Of a DNA stretch of 27,684 nucleotides, positions 14,803 to 22,568 are shown in pieces. Numbering within the stretch: the stretch's first letter is position 1; each line of letters opens with the position of its first letter. This DNA is from a virus: positions 1 to 27,684 of IMG/VR virus record IMGVR_UViG_3300021961_000487. One strand, written 5' to 3'. The notes beneath the pieces are model-generated. The model made no database searches. It was not told the DNA's origin and saw only the letters and a program-made list of their open reading frames with translations. A program made the translations under genes and the position numbers.

Positions 14803-15017
14803 GCTGCTAGAAGGCCTTTACAAAGATTAGCAATTTCGTCTCTAGTCATATTATAACTGTATGTGCTACTAGAATCAACCTCTCCGTCGCTATTTAGGCA
14901 TTCTTGAATGATTTCAATAGAAACCAATCCTTTCGGAGCCAATGCTTCCCAAGATTCAATTCGAACACGATATGCCTTGCTTTCTTTAACAGTATAGGAT
15001 TTAAAATTTTGTTTCAT
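14799..15017 (-). CDS. Small hypothetical protein, 72 aa
   Basis: The 72-residue product contains KESKAYRVRIESWEALAPKG, then a short beta-rich region with Ser-rich SSSTYSYNMT, and ends in NLCKGLLAA. No family is recognised. It overlaps both neighbours by four bases (ATGA), which supports it as a real gene, and contains a promoter-like sequence near its 3' end. Confidence 0.73.
   Translation of the reverse strand: MKQNFKSYTVKESKAYRVRIESWEALAPKGLVSIEIIQECLNSDGEVDSSSTYSYNMTRDEIANLCKGLLAA
14850..14878 (-). promoter_or_regulatory. Promoter-like TTGATT-N17-TATAAT before the queD-like gene
   Basis: TTGATT (14878-14873) and TATAAT (14855-14850) with a 17-base spacer lie inside the 3' part of the upstream 72-residue gene, about 48 bases before the QueD-like ATG. 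It could add transcription to queD-like, glycosyltransferase and folE. AT-rich coding DNA makes chance matches possible. Confidence 0.4.
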
Positions 15018-15364
15018 CTCTTTAGTGCCTCCATCATAACAATTTTACCCAGTGCGTCACCGAGATCTTGATCTTCAGTGATTACATGCATTGAATTAAG
15101 ATTGCGATCCTTGTGATGATCGTAACTACGAGTTTCTACAACATATCCGCCGCTGGCTCTATAAACTTGTAGACGCATACCTTCGCTAGACAGACGATCG
15201 CCTTCTACTAGTTGCGGAATATCTTGTTCTAGCTCATCGCTATTCAACCAATTACGAATGCGTTGTTTAAATGTAAGTTTCACTTTTTCTTTCCTAATTT
15301 TACGAGCAGGCCTAATTGCTGCTTGTTTAGAGCCAACAACATTGGCATATCCCATTGTACCCAT
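15014..15364 (-). CDS. Conserved marine-phage hypothetical protein, 116 aa
   Basis: The N-terminus is basic (ARKIRKEKVKLTFKQRIRNW), suggesting nucleic-acid or membrane contact; the C-terminal part reads GMRLQVYRASGGYVVETRSY followed by DHHKDRNLNSMHVITEDQDL, ending GKIVMMEALK. This block is recalled from many cyanophages. The first ATG lies in a TAATG overlap; a second ATG three codons in (MGYANVV) is an alternative start. Function is unknown. Confidence 0.8.
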   Translation of the reverse strand: MGTMGYANVVGSKQAAIRPARKIRKEKVKLTFKQRIRNWLNSDELEQDIPQLVEGDRLSSEGMRLQVYRASGGYVVETRSYDHHKDRNLNSMHVITEDQDLGDALGKIVMMEALKR

Positions 15365-15921
15365 TATTTTATAATCTCATCTTTGCCATATTGATCCCAA
15401 TCAGTGAAGCGATCTCTTCCTAAAAGGTCCTGTAGGTTATGGCACCATACCCCAGGATTGGTTGCTTTAAAATTTTTGTCGTCTATCTTTAATGTAGCAT
15501 TGTAGCCTAATTGATTTAGATAAGGTAATTTTACACTAATCTGCGGAATAAATCTACGTTTTTCGGTAAGACCGCTCTCAAGTAATCCTTCCGTTTCGCT
15601 GACATCAAAATCTAATGTACACCAAAGATCATATTCGCTGTCTAGGCAAACATAAATCATGTTCTCCCAAGGACGCCATCCTTCGGCATCATTTACACCT
15701 TTAGTATGAAAACTTTGATTAGCACCAAAGTAAATGTGTGTTATATGTTTAGATTGATCAGTATATGATCTAGATTCTTTTACAATATCTAAAATTGTAT
15801 AAGGATCGTGAACTCCGACTACGAACAAAGTCTTCATCCCGTAGGCAGGAGTCTTTTCAATCTCTACCCCTGTAAAGAATGTAATCTCGGAATGAACACC
15901 TTCTTTATAATTACGCTTCAT
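15364..15921 (-). CDS. Conserved phage protein of the 7-deazaguanine neighbourhood, 185 aa
   Basis: The protein has blocks typical of a conserved marine-phage family: SEITFFTGVEIEKTPAYGMK, a TLFVVGVHDPY strand-loop, HITHIYFGANQSFHTKGV, WCTLDFDVSETEGLLESGL, and FIPQISVKLPYLNQLGYNAT. The alternating strands and helices resemble an alpha/beta or TIM-barrel-type fold. No metal cluster or radical SAM motif is present. It lies between queD-like and dpdA, so a link to base modification is plausible but unproven. It overlaps both neighbours (TAATG, ATGA). Confidence 0.82.
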   Translation of the reverse strand: MKRNYKEGVHSEITFFTGVEIEKTPAYGMKTLFVVGVHDPYTILDIVKESRSYTDQSKHITHIYFGANQSFHTKGVNDAEGWRPWENMIYVCLDSEYDLWCTLDFDVSETEGLLESGLTEKRRFIPQISVKLPYLNQLGYNATLKIDDKNFKATNPGVWCHNLQDLLGRDRFTDWDQYGKDEIIK

Positions 15922-16370
15922 CCTTCGAGTCCTTGTTTAAGAAGATTGCGTTCTTGATATTCTTCTTCATGTTTATCACAGAGTGTGCGGATCCAACCAC
16001 CACTGCGATGCTTACCAGGCTGACCGCATTCTTCGCAGGTATGACTTGCCCAGGATTCGGCCATACGCACCATACCTGAAATATTTTCGTCACCGCCCTC
16101 ATAGTAGAAACGAAGACCACCGAACTTTTCCTTAACTTGTACAGCAACTACTTGCGGAACTGGTTTAAAATCTTTGTAGCCTGCTTCAGCACTACGATTC
16201 TTCCAATCAACATAGTGTTGTATATTGCCGCAGAGACTGTCAAGTATCTGATACCATCCATTACCTACATCAAATCCCCAGCACATAGCAGTTTCGGTCA
16301 TAGGCGCATGACGATCTCTAAATATCTTAGGATACTTGGCACAGAGTGCTTCGTCTAATTCTTTTTTCAT
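15918..16370 (-). CDS. Conserved phage zinc-finger protein, 150 aa
   Basis: The N-terminal half contains CAKYPKIFRDRHAPMTETAM followed by CWGFDVGNGWYQILDSLCG; then QVVAVQVKEKFGGLRFYYEG and a C-terminal metal site, CEECGQPG followed about 15 residues later by CDKH, giving Cys-x2-Cys and Cys-x2-His ligands of a treble-clef or ribbon zinc finger. The family occurs in many phages and bacteria as an uncharacterised protein. It may bind nucleic acid. It is coupled by ATGA to both neighbours. Confidence 0.83.
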   Translation of the reverse strand: MKKELDEALCAKYPKIFRDRHAPMTETAMCWGFDVGNGWYQILDSLCGNIQHYVDWKNRSAEAGYKDFKPVPQVVAVQVKEKFGGLRFYYEGGDENISGMVRMAESWASHTCEECGQPGKHRSGGWIRTLCDKHEEEYQERNLLKQGLEG

Positions 16371-16564
16371 GATTGGATTATTTTGTTGTCGTGTGCTAAT
16401 TGCTTTTGTTTAAGTATAACAATTTCATCCTTCAAAGTCAACTTATGTTTCTTCAAATCAGTTAATCGTTGGTCGGTAAAATTGCCAGTTCTTTCCAAAG
16501 TTTCAATCTGTTTATCAATAGCCCTGTGGGCTTCTTCCAAATGCTTAATTCTTCTTTCATACAT
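16367..16564 (-). CDS. DUF465/YdcH-like small helical protein
   Basis: The start is ATG 16564, with a perfect AGGAGG six bases before it, overlapping the dpdA stop by eight bases; an ATG 26 codons earlier lies inside dpdA and is rejected. The 65-residue protein reads MYERRIKHLEEAHRAIDKQI, then LTDLKKHKLTLKDEIVILK, the two-helix hairpin of the DUF465 (YdcH) family. Those proteins have no established function. The strong ribosome site suggests high translation. Confidence 0.8.
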   Translation of the reverse strand: MYERRIKHLEEAHRAIDKQIETLERTGNFTDQRLTDLKKHKLTLKDEIVILKQKQLAHDNKIIQS

Positions 16565-18080
16565 TCTGAGCCTCCTGTTCGTAATAAAGTTCTTCAAGTT
16601 CACGAAGTTTTTCATCTTCGGGATCCATGAAATCTTCGACACTGCCCAATTTTTGTTCTTCTTGGAATAGTGAATTGAAATTATTTTTGGCTACGCCACC
16701 TTTGAGTCGCATACCCATCATATCCGCTAACATAGGTTTAGCATCATCAATCATCTGCATCGGTGTTTCGCTTTTGAACAGCTCTTTAACAAATCGATCA
16801 AAATATAAAACATTTCTAGGAACCCAATCTGAGTATTCGTCACTCATATCAGCATCTTTGATCTTTTTCCATTCTCTCCAATCGGGGGCGAATCTAGTAG
16901 TTTCGATATCAGTGAGATTGTTGGCTCGTTGTACAGCGACAATATGGCAATAGGTGTTATGCGCCATCATTAGAGCATAGCCAAAACTATCCCACGATGT
17001 TTTGCCTTCTTTTCCTACTTTGTTGAGCATTCCTGGTTTGTACCAGCAGATGTCGCCTTGGCTGAGTCTGCGTCCGATCTCTGATTCGAACGGGAATGGG
17101 ACATGAAAAGCCTGGCTAAGGGCTTTGTTGTCTGGGGCTTTGTCCATGATGACTGACCAGCGTTTGTTTGTGTGTTGGGCATTTGTGTAGACGAGTCCGT
17201 GTGCTGTTGCGATAAACGGGCTGGCACAATCAAAAGATATGGTAAAGTTTTCATTGATATGTTCTCTCACTTGTCGTTGAATCGACGTTAAATAACAACT
17301 CCAATCTAACTGGGCTGTACCTAAGAAGTGCATCCAGTTCCTATCATCTAAGAGCTTTTCGTCTCTTAGAATAATAAGCCTTTTTAATGCGACTTCCATA
17401 TCGCACATATTTTTACCACCCATCGCCCAACCTTCGGTGGGCAAATGTTTAACTGCTTCGTACCAAGCCTGTGCTGTTTCCCAGTCACTGCCTTGTAGAA
17501 CATTTAGGAATTTAGTTTGTCCTAATCGATTACGGATGAAGTAATCGTTATTGTGTAGTGTTTTATCTAGACAATCATCAAAACTCTTTAAACCAGTCTT
17601 TGGACTATGAATATGGTCACAGGCCCAAGTAGGAACGTCTAATAACATAGACCAATCAGCAGTTAACTCTAACCAATTAAGAATACTATCACGAGTTTTG
17701 TTGGCACTAGGACCATCAAAGTTTTGCCAGTCAAATTTAAGAACACCTTTACCAATCTGATATCCGCCTGAATCACCGACGATCACTGTATTAGCACGAT
17801 CGCGTTGTTGGATCATGCTGTCTTGTTTCATTGTTTTTTCAAGATCTAACTGTGCGTGACCTGCTGAATATAATCCATATTTGTAAGTAAAGTACCCTTG
17901 TTCAGGATTAAGGAAATTCATGCCCTCAATGCCGCGGTCAAAGCCTTTAGGAATACGATCCTGCGGAACAAATTCTTCGTATCGTTGTTTGCTGACGTAT
18001 GTTGAAAAAAAGCAACTAATCGCAGGCAAATAGACTGCGTAGTCTTTTTGTAATGGTGTTAGGTTAACTGGTTGTTTCAT
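16557..18080 (-). CDS. dpdA: DpdA-like DNA-guanine transglycosylase
   Basis: The 507-residue protein is a distant homologue of tRNA-guanine transglycosylase. Visible motifs, in TGT order, are GDSGGYQIG (residues 102-110; Asp103), LLDVP (146-150; Asp148), NVLQG (193-197; Gln196), GWAMGG (217-222, substrate loop), HFLGT, and SFDCASPF (282-289; Asp284 as candidate nucleophile). The C-terminal zinc motif of tRNA enzymes is not seen. DpdA proteins exchange guanine in DNA for a 7-deazaguanine, protecting phage DNA from host nucleases. The presence of folE, queD-like and queE nearby supports a DNA rather than tRNA role. About 180 residues follow the TGT core. Confidence 0.88.
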   Translation of the reverse strand: MKQPVNLTPLQKDYAVYLPAISCFFSTYVSKQRYEEFVPQDRIPKGFDRGIEGMNFLNPEQGYFTYKYGLYSAGHAQLDLEKTMKQDSMIQQRDRANTVIVGDSGGYQIGKGVLKFDWQNFDGPSANKTRDSILNWLELTADWSMLLDVPTWACDHIHSPKTGLKSFDDCLDKTLHNNDYFIRNRLGQTKFLNVLQGSDWETAQAWYEAVKHLPTEGWAMGGKNMCDMEVALKRLIILRDEKLLDDRNWMHFLGTAQLDWSCYLTSIQRQVREHINENFTISFDCASPFIATAHGLVYTNAQHTNKRWSVIMDKAPDNKALSQAFHVPFPFESEIGRRLSQGDICWYKPGMLNKVGKEGKTSWDSFGYALMMAHNTYCHIVAVQRANNLTDIETTRFAPDWREWKKIKDADMSDEYSDWVPRNVLYFDRFVKELFKSETPMQMIDDAKPMLADMMGMRLKGGVAKNNFNSLFQEEQKLGSVEDFMDPEDEKLRELEELYYEQEAQNV

Positions 18081-18429
18081 GATCTCTCGCTAAAATTGTT
18101 GTAAGTTCTAATCTTGTCTTTGCCTGTTCTAGTTGTTCTAATGCGATACGAACTGCTTCATTAGATGAAGCCAGTTTGTACCAATCATCTTCTTCTTGAC
18201 GTTTTTTACGAGCCCATTGTACAATGTCTAAAACATCTTGATCTAGGCTTACTGTGGCATAGCTGGTAGATATTGTCTGCCAATTGCTACCGTTGAATAC
18301 TTCTAGTTCAGTACCGTTGATACGAATCATTCCAGTCATTGGATTGCTCGTGTTTGGTCCTACATACGGTAGGGAGGTATTGCCGGCACTAACCGTAATA
18401 CCTATTGTGCCTTGTAAACCTTTGATCAT
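18064..18429 (-). CDS. Conserved phage hypothetical protein with fibre-like N-terminus
   Basis: The N-terminal half (IGITVSAGNTSLPYVGPNTS, then GMIRINGTELEVFNGSNWQT) looks like short beta repeats found in phage tail-fibre or structural proteins, whereas the C-terminal half (QWARKKRQEEDDWYKLASSN and following) is a charged helix. It shares a base with the clamp stop (TAATG) and overlaps dpdA by 17 bases. Position inside a replication operon argues against a simple structural role; function is unknown. Confidence 0.75.
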   Translation of the reverse strand: MIKGLQGTIGITVSAGNTSLPYVGPNTSNPMTGMIRINGTELEVFNGSNWQTISTSYATVSLDQDVLDIVQWARKKRQEEDDWYKLASSNEAVRIALEQLEQAKTRLELTTILARDHETTS

Positions 18430-19166
18430 TATTGCTGTTGTGCTGGAATAATGTATTTGTAAACTGCCACACCACTGTCTAGAGTGATCTGTATAGCACC
18501 CTCGTTACTTAGGCTCATCTTTGTATTGTTTACGTCTGCTACTTTTAAGATACTTAGGATTGGTAGCACCGGCCAAGTCCATCCGCGATCAAGTTTACCT
18601 GCTACGTTCTGTGCGAATACAAACTCGCCACCGTGTGTCGACGCATCGCCGAAGATGAACTTTAGGTTACCGCCGTCTGTCTTGGCTAAGAATGTTGGAT
18701 GTTCGCTGTGAGCACCTGCTTGAAAATTGAAACGCTGTACAGATGCAACGCTTGGTTCAACCTCTACGTCCCACTTAACACCACGGAACTTAACAGTCTT
18801 CATCTTTTCATTGATGATTTCCTGATTCATAAAACGATAATCGTTTTTGAAGTCACCGCCTTTATTTTCAAAGTGGATGCCTACTGGAATCGTTTCACCG
18901 TTGCGTTCTGCTGAGATAATATTGATCTTAGCATCTTCTTTGTATTCCGGTCCATCTAGCAGATATTTCAATTTCTGTAATTGAGGCATACCAAAAGTAC
19001 CGATCATATCTGGATATGGATTGTGCGTAGCAGCTTCCATGATCACTGAACGATCATCTGCCATAGAAAAAATGTCTGTGCCTTTTTCAGAGCCTGTTAC
19101 TTTAACTGTAGTTAAGAAGCCTAGGTTTTGTGTATGTGACACGATGTCTTGTAAAATGTCTTTCAT
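18429..19166 (-). CDS. Sliding clamp, gp45-like
   Basis: The 245-residue protein is close to T4 gp45 in length, is strand-rich throughout, and lies directly downstream of the DNA polymerase gene, the expected place for a processivity factor. Blocks include GTFGMPQLQKLKYLLDGPEY (helix facing DNA), SVASVQRFNFQAGAHSE, and NLKFIFGDASTHGGEFVFAQ. Sequence motifs for clamps are weak, so the call relies on size, composition and context, and on recall of marine phage homologues. AGGAG lies nine bases before the ATG, and a TTGCTT/TATAAT promoter lies in the 59-base gap upstream. Confidence 0.68.
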   Translation of the reverse strand: MKDILQDIVSHTQNLGFLTTVKVTGSEKGTDIFSMADDRSVIMEAATHNPYPDMIGTFGMPQLQKLKYLLDGPEYKEDAKINIISAERNGETIPVGIHFENKGGDFKNDYRFMNQEIINEKMKTVKFRGVKWDVEVEPSVASVQRFNFQAGAHSEHPTFLAKTDGGNLKFIFGDASTHGGEFVFAQNVAGKLDRGWTWPVLPILSILKVADVNNTKMSLSNEGAIQITLDSGVAVYKYIIPAQQQ

Positions 19167-19189
19167 TGAAAGTTCTCCTGTATATTAAG

Positions 19190-19218
19190 ATTATATTTAG
19201 ATCTAGAGTAAAAAGCAA
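19190..19218 (-). promoter_or_regulatory. Promoter TTGCTT-N17-TATAAT upstream of the clamp gene
   Basis: In the 59-base gap between polymerase and clamp, TTGCTT (19218-19213) and TATAAT (19195-19190) are 17 bases apart on the minus strand. The expected start is about 17-20 bases before the clamp ATG, leaving room for the AGGAG ribosome site. It would let clamp be made independently of the polymerase. Confidence 0.55.
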
Positions 19219-19225
19219 CCGCAAT

Positions 19226-21892
19226 TTACTCAAAGTCAAACAATTTATTGAATGTATTATCCGACCTTGTACTGCTGATGTCCCATTCCAAAACACCGAT
19301 AAGGTTTTCTAGTTTTTCATCAATGACGGCAGTTTCCATCTCGCCGTCATTAAAGGGCAAGTCTTTGAACCATTGCGGCAACCTAAGTTCATCAACAGGA
19401 TAAGCAACTGATGTATATCCCATTGGATTATCTTTGACCTTACAGACGATGACTTTAGCACCGTCAGTGATGCCCATAGAATATTTGTCATCATGCATAC
19501 GCTTTAAAGTATTCCAATTCAAAGAAGCACGAACGTGACCTGGCATATTTGCCTTGCCTTGTTTCTTTTCCTTGGCCGCATATTCTGTAATATTATTAGC
19601 TCGTTTTGGAGAACCTTTCTCCCAGCCAGGTCTAGTTTTAAATTCAGTTCTGAAATTGGTTATATACTCGAGGATTTCGTCCTTGGGCACACCATTTAGT
19701 ACTTTTTCTAATACTTGACTCAAGAAATCTTGGATGATCACAGGAGTATCGCTACGTTTTAGATCCAAGCCCATGGCCTTGATCTTACCTGGCTTACCAT
19801 CTACGTCTGTTCGTTTACCTTCTTTATCGTAATAAAGAACAGCATACCGTTTCTTTGTAATGAATAAACCTTTTGATGCGACGATTTCACGTCCAGCTTT
19901 AATTACTTCGCCACGGGTCTTTGGACAATGGAATTTATCCTGCATCATCTTAGGAAAGCTGGCATTGACTTCATCTGCGATTTGATCATAGAGTTGTACG
20001 ATCGTTTCTTTAGTCCAAGGAAGTTTGCCAGACTCTATTTCTTTTTTCAGCACAGGATACGCAGAGAAGTAACAAGAGTCAGTATCGCCGTAGATAACTG
20101 CTTTGCCTTTGTAATCGTATTCGCCTGTGGCAATCTCGTTGATCTTACTAGCCATGTGCTTGACAATCTGCCTACCGCTGAGTGTAGTTGATTGGCCGAT
20201 GCGGTTATCAAAGAATCTACAACCGGGATTAAGAATAGCACCATACAAACTGTTCAAGTTAATTTTCTTAACCAATTGCCGCTTGTCCCAATATTCTTCT
20301 TCAACTTTGTTGCCTGCTTGTATACATTCTTTGAGTTTAGCCTGCATCTCTTTACGTTCAGCATACCAACGCTTTAACAGTCCAGGAATGATACCTTCTT
20401 TTTCGTAAGTGAAGATAGTGCCATTAGCACTTAGCATCCAAGGCTGGTTGCTTTCAAATATAAGATCATAGATTTGGGCACCGCTGAGGATATCGCTGCC
20501 GCCACTTTCCCAGTCGATGGTGATTTCCTTAGCGACATTTCGTTCCATAACGAACTCATATTCTAAACTACCAAATACACCTTCCCATGCGGCAGCAAAT
20601 GACTTGCCCTTGCCCATTTCTTGATCAATATAGTTTTTAGTGTAGTCTTGGCGTAATTGACCTATGATGGTCTCGGGCGCCATGTTCAAGGCACGAATAG
20701 CACTAGGATACAGTGAGTTGATGTCAACAGATCCGATCCATTCGTGGATGCCTTTCTTAGGATAGGCAACATACGCACCTGCCGCAGGTTCTGAACCGGG
20801 TTCTCTTCTGATTCGATTGGGTACTATAAAACCTCTGCGATGTGCTTCGTTAATGATGGCCTGTTCAGTAACAGCTACAGCACCCATTGTGGTCTGTAAT
20901 AGAACTGTGTTTTCGTGTGCGATCTTATTGGCAAGATCTAGGAACTGTAGTTTCTTATCGAGATCGTCTAGAAGTTGACAGTCTTGTCTGTTATATTCGA
21001 TGAACTTACGGAAATCATTGTTATACAGTTGATCCAATGTGCCTTCGTATTGTGTTTTAGTCTTTCCCAGCTCGTATTCTGCGATAGCATCTAATCGATA
21101 TGTATGGCGTTCTTCATAAGTATATTTGCGATACAGCTCAAGATAGTCTATATGGACTCTGCCTACGATATCATAGGTTAATGCCGTTCTACCATATTTT
21201 TCATATTCACGCTTTTTAGGATATTGCTCCCAAAGACAGAATCTGCGAGTATCGTCCTTGCTTAATGCTTTGGTAACACGATTAACAGTATAGGGAATAT
21301 CAAAGCCTTCTGAGTTCCAGCCACTTAAGATGTCAGCATCTTGAATCAGATTAAGAAAGTTATCTAACAGCTCTGCTTCGGTTTCGAAAATATATGTATT
21401 AGGAAACTCTTTAACTGCTTCAACGGCCTGCTCCATAGTCATAGTTTTTGGCGGAATAGCCAAGCAGACCATAGTCTCTAACCACTGAAGATAGACAGCG
21501 ATAGCGGTAATCGGCATGAACGCATCCTCCGGGGATGCGTATCCACGTTCGGGATCAAAATCAACTTCAATATCAAAGAACGCTGTATATAATTTAGGGG
21601 AATCTTGATTAAGATATTGATCTTCTAATATTCGATATATCGGATTGATATCGGATTCATACAGCTTCATTCCGCTGTGTATTTTTAATTCTTTGTGTAG
21701 ATCTTTGAGATTCTTACAAGTCACACGGCTTAAAGGATCGCCATTGATGCTTGTGTATTTGCCCTTAGGGTCTTGGAAATAAAAGATATGACGAGCAGGA
21801 TATTCTTTAAAATGCCTATTTCCTTTATCGTCTCGTTCAACGATATGGATAGTATCCTGATCGCGATTGTAAAATGCGTCAACGTAACTCAA
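19226..21892 (-). CDS. Family B DNA polymerase (gp43-like)
   Basis: The replicative polymerase has an N-terminal proofreading exonuclease (FDIEVDF, GWNSEGFDIPY and YNRQD; Exo I-III) and a polymerase domain with motif A (VDINSLYPSAI), motif B (KKINLNSLYGA) and motif C (YGDTDS), then the KKRYAV block. It ends NTFNKLFDFE, resembling the clamp-binding tail of T4-type polymerases. I choose the TTG at 21892 because AAGGAG lies six bases upstream; the product then starts (M)SYVDAFYNRDQ, 888 residues. A hairpin with 8-nt loop abuts this ribosome site, a possible autoregulatory operator. Confidence 0.95.
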   Translation of the reverse strand: MSYVDAFYNRDQDTIHIVERDDKGNRHFKEYPARHIFYFQDPKGKYTSINGDPLSRVTCKNLKDLHKELKIHSGMKLYESDINPIYRILEDQYLNQDSPKLYTAFFDIEVDFDPERGYASPEDAFMPITAIAVYLQWLETMVCLAIPPKTMTMEQAVEAVKEFPNTYIFETEAELLDNFLNLIQDADILSGWNSEGFDIPYTVNRVTKALSKDDTRRFCLWEQYPKKREYEKYGRTALTYDIVGRVHIDYLELYRKYTYEERHTYRLDAIAEYELGKTKTQYEGTLDQLYNNDFRKFIEYNRQDCQLLDDLDKKLQFLDLANKIAHENTVLLQTTMGAVAVTEQAIINEAHRRGFIVPNRIRREPGSEPAAGAYVAYPKKGIHEWIGSVDINSLYPSAIRALNMAPETIIGQLRQDYTKNYIDQEMGKGKSFAAAWEGVFGSLEYEFVMERNVAKEITIDWESGGSDILSGAQIYDLIFESNQPWMLSANGTIFTYEKEGIIPGLLKRWYAERKEMQAKLKECIQAGNKVEEEYWDKRQLVKKINLNSLYGAILNPGCRFFDNRIGQSTTLSGRQIVKHMASKINEIATGEYDYKGKAVIYGDTDSCYFSAYPVLKKEIESGKLPWTKETIVQLYDQIADEVNASFPKMMQDKFHCPKTRGEVIKAGREIVASKGLFITKKRYAVLYYDKEGKRTDVDGKPGKIKAMGLDLKRSDTPVIIQDFLSQVLEKVLNGVPKDEILEYITNFRTEFKTRPGWEKGSPKRANNITEYAAKEKKQGKANMPGHVRASLNWNTLKRMHDDKYSMGITDGAKVIVCKVKDNPMGYTSVAYPVDELRLPQWFKDLPFNDGEMETAVIDEKLENLIGVLEWDISSTRSDNTFNKLFDFE

Positions 21893-21898
21893 ATTTTT

Positions 21899-21923
21899 CT
21901 CCTTGCCACTTGCGGCTGGCAAA
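21899..21923 (-). promoter_or_regulatory. Hairpin at the DNA polymerase ribosome-binding site
   Basis: The minus strand reads TTGCCA (21922-21917), an eight-base loop, then TGGCAA (21908-21903), whose last bases are the start of AAGGAG (21904-21899), the polymerase Shine-Dalgarno. A U-G pair may extend the stem to seven. T4-type gp43 is known to bind a hairpin with an eight-base loop beside its own ribosome site and repress its translation; this structure has the same geometry though a different loop sequence. Confidence 0.55.
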
Positions 21924-21963
21924 CCAAACAGATCATTTATGGCTGACCGAACCTTACTGTATA

Positions 21964-22257
21964 TTAATTAATTATCATTCTTATCAGGCCGAGGCTATCT
22001 ATAGTGACTAGCAAGAGGTAGTTAGCCAACATGCCAAATGATTTCCTAGTATAAGCAGCCCAACCATACATAGCACAGCCGAGGATCCAAATAGGATAAA
22101 GAATGAGCAAAGGTGGAGTTGGGACTGTAAGGGCCATTGTGATTGAACAGCCGATCGATATAGCCCAAGCAAGCAGCTCGATGATAAAACGGAAAGGACT
22201 GCTATGCCAATCATCTTTGATCCATTGTATAGTAGGGCCAAATATTGTATTAATCAT
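21964..22257 (-). CDS. Three-span phage membrane protein, 97 aa
   Basis: Hydrophobic segments at about residues 23-43, 48-68 and 74-95 predict three membrane spans (for example ELLAWAISIGCSITMAL and LLILYPIWILGCAMYG). The RKSFGMLANYLLL region is recalled from conserved marine-phage membrane proteins beside replication genes. Function is unknown; a transport or membrane-anchoring role is guesswork. It is coupled to the DsbA-like gene by ATGA and precedes a 71-base gap before the polymerase start. Confidence 0.82.
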   Translation of the reverse strand: MINTIFGPTIQWIKDDWHSSPFRFIIELLAWAISIGCSITMALTVPTPPLLILYPIWILGCAMYGWAAYTRKSFGMLANYLLLVTIDSLGLIRMIIN

Positions 22258-22514
22258 TCAGGTAACTTTTTAGTAACACCGAGAATCATTTCAATTTCAT
22301 CCCATTCTTCTTCGTGGGCTTTCCAATTATCTTTGTGTGCGATCTTGATCGCTTTGTTAATGATGCTGGGTTTGACTTGAAGTTCGTCTGCTACCGCCTT
22401 AACAGTTTCTTTTAGACCCTCTTGTAAATCTTCAATTTCACGAAGTACGTTTCCGCCTTCGTTGATTAATCTTTCTAGTTTAGCCTTTTCTTCAGGTCCG
22501 TACATTTTTGCCAT
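22254..22514 (-). CDS. dsbA: DsbA-like double-stranded DNA-binding protein
   Basis: T4 DsbA is an ~89-residue helical DNA-binding protein that stimulates late transcription. This 86-residue protein has the same overall pattern: an N-terminal helix, GNVLREIEDLQEGLKETVKA, VADELQVKPSIINKAIKIAH, then HKDNWKAHEEEWDEI. It is the first gene after a strong promoter and has CGGAG seven bases before its ATG. The match is by pattern and length, not by a catalytic motif, so it remains moderate. Confidence 0.65.
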   Translation of the reverse strand: MAKMYGPEEKAKLERLINEGGNVLREIEDLQEGLKETVKAVADELQVKPSIINKAIKIAHKDNWKAHEEEWDEIEMILGVTKKLPE

Positions 22515-22539
22515 TTATTGACTCCGGTTAATAATGTAT

Positions 22540-22568
22540 ATTATATAGTCAATAAAAAAGCCAGTCAA
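22540..22568 (-). promoter_or_regulatory. Sigma70-type promoter TTGACT-N17-TATAAT upstream of dsbA
   Basis: On the minus strand TTGACT (22568-22563) and TATAAT (22545-22540) are separated by exactly 17 bases, an almost ideal host promoter. Predicted start of transcription is near 22533, about 20 bases before the dsbA ATG. The -35 box lies in one arm of the terminator stem, so termination of the upstream unit and initiation of this one share the same DNA. It probably drives early transcription of the replication block. Confidence 0.75.

Noticed and set aside
15911-16147. 78-codon frame within the zinc-finger gene
   Set aside because: It overlaps the well-supported 150-residue gene in a different frame and lacks any family pattern.
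21889-21936. 15-codon upstream frame ending over the polymerase start codon
   Set aside because: It has no good ribosome site and spans the operator-like hairpin; it may be chance. Kept only as a note to the operator finding.
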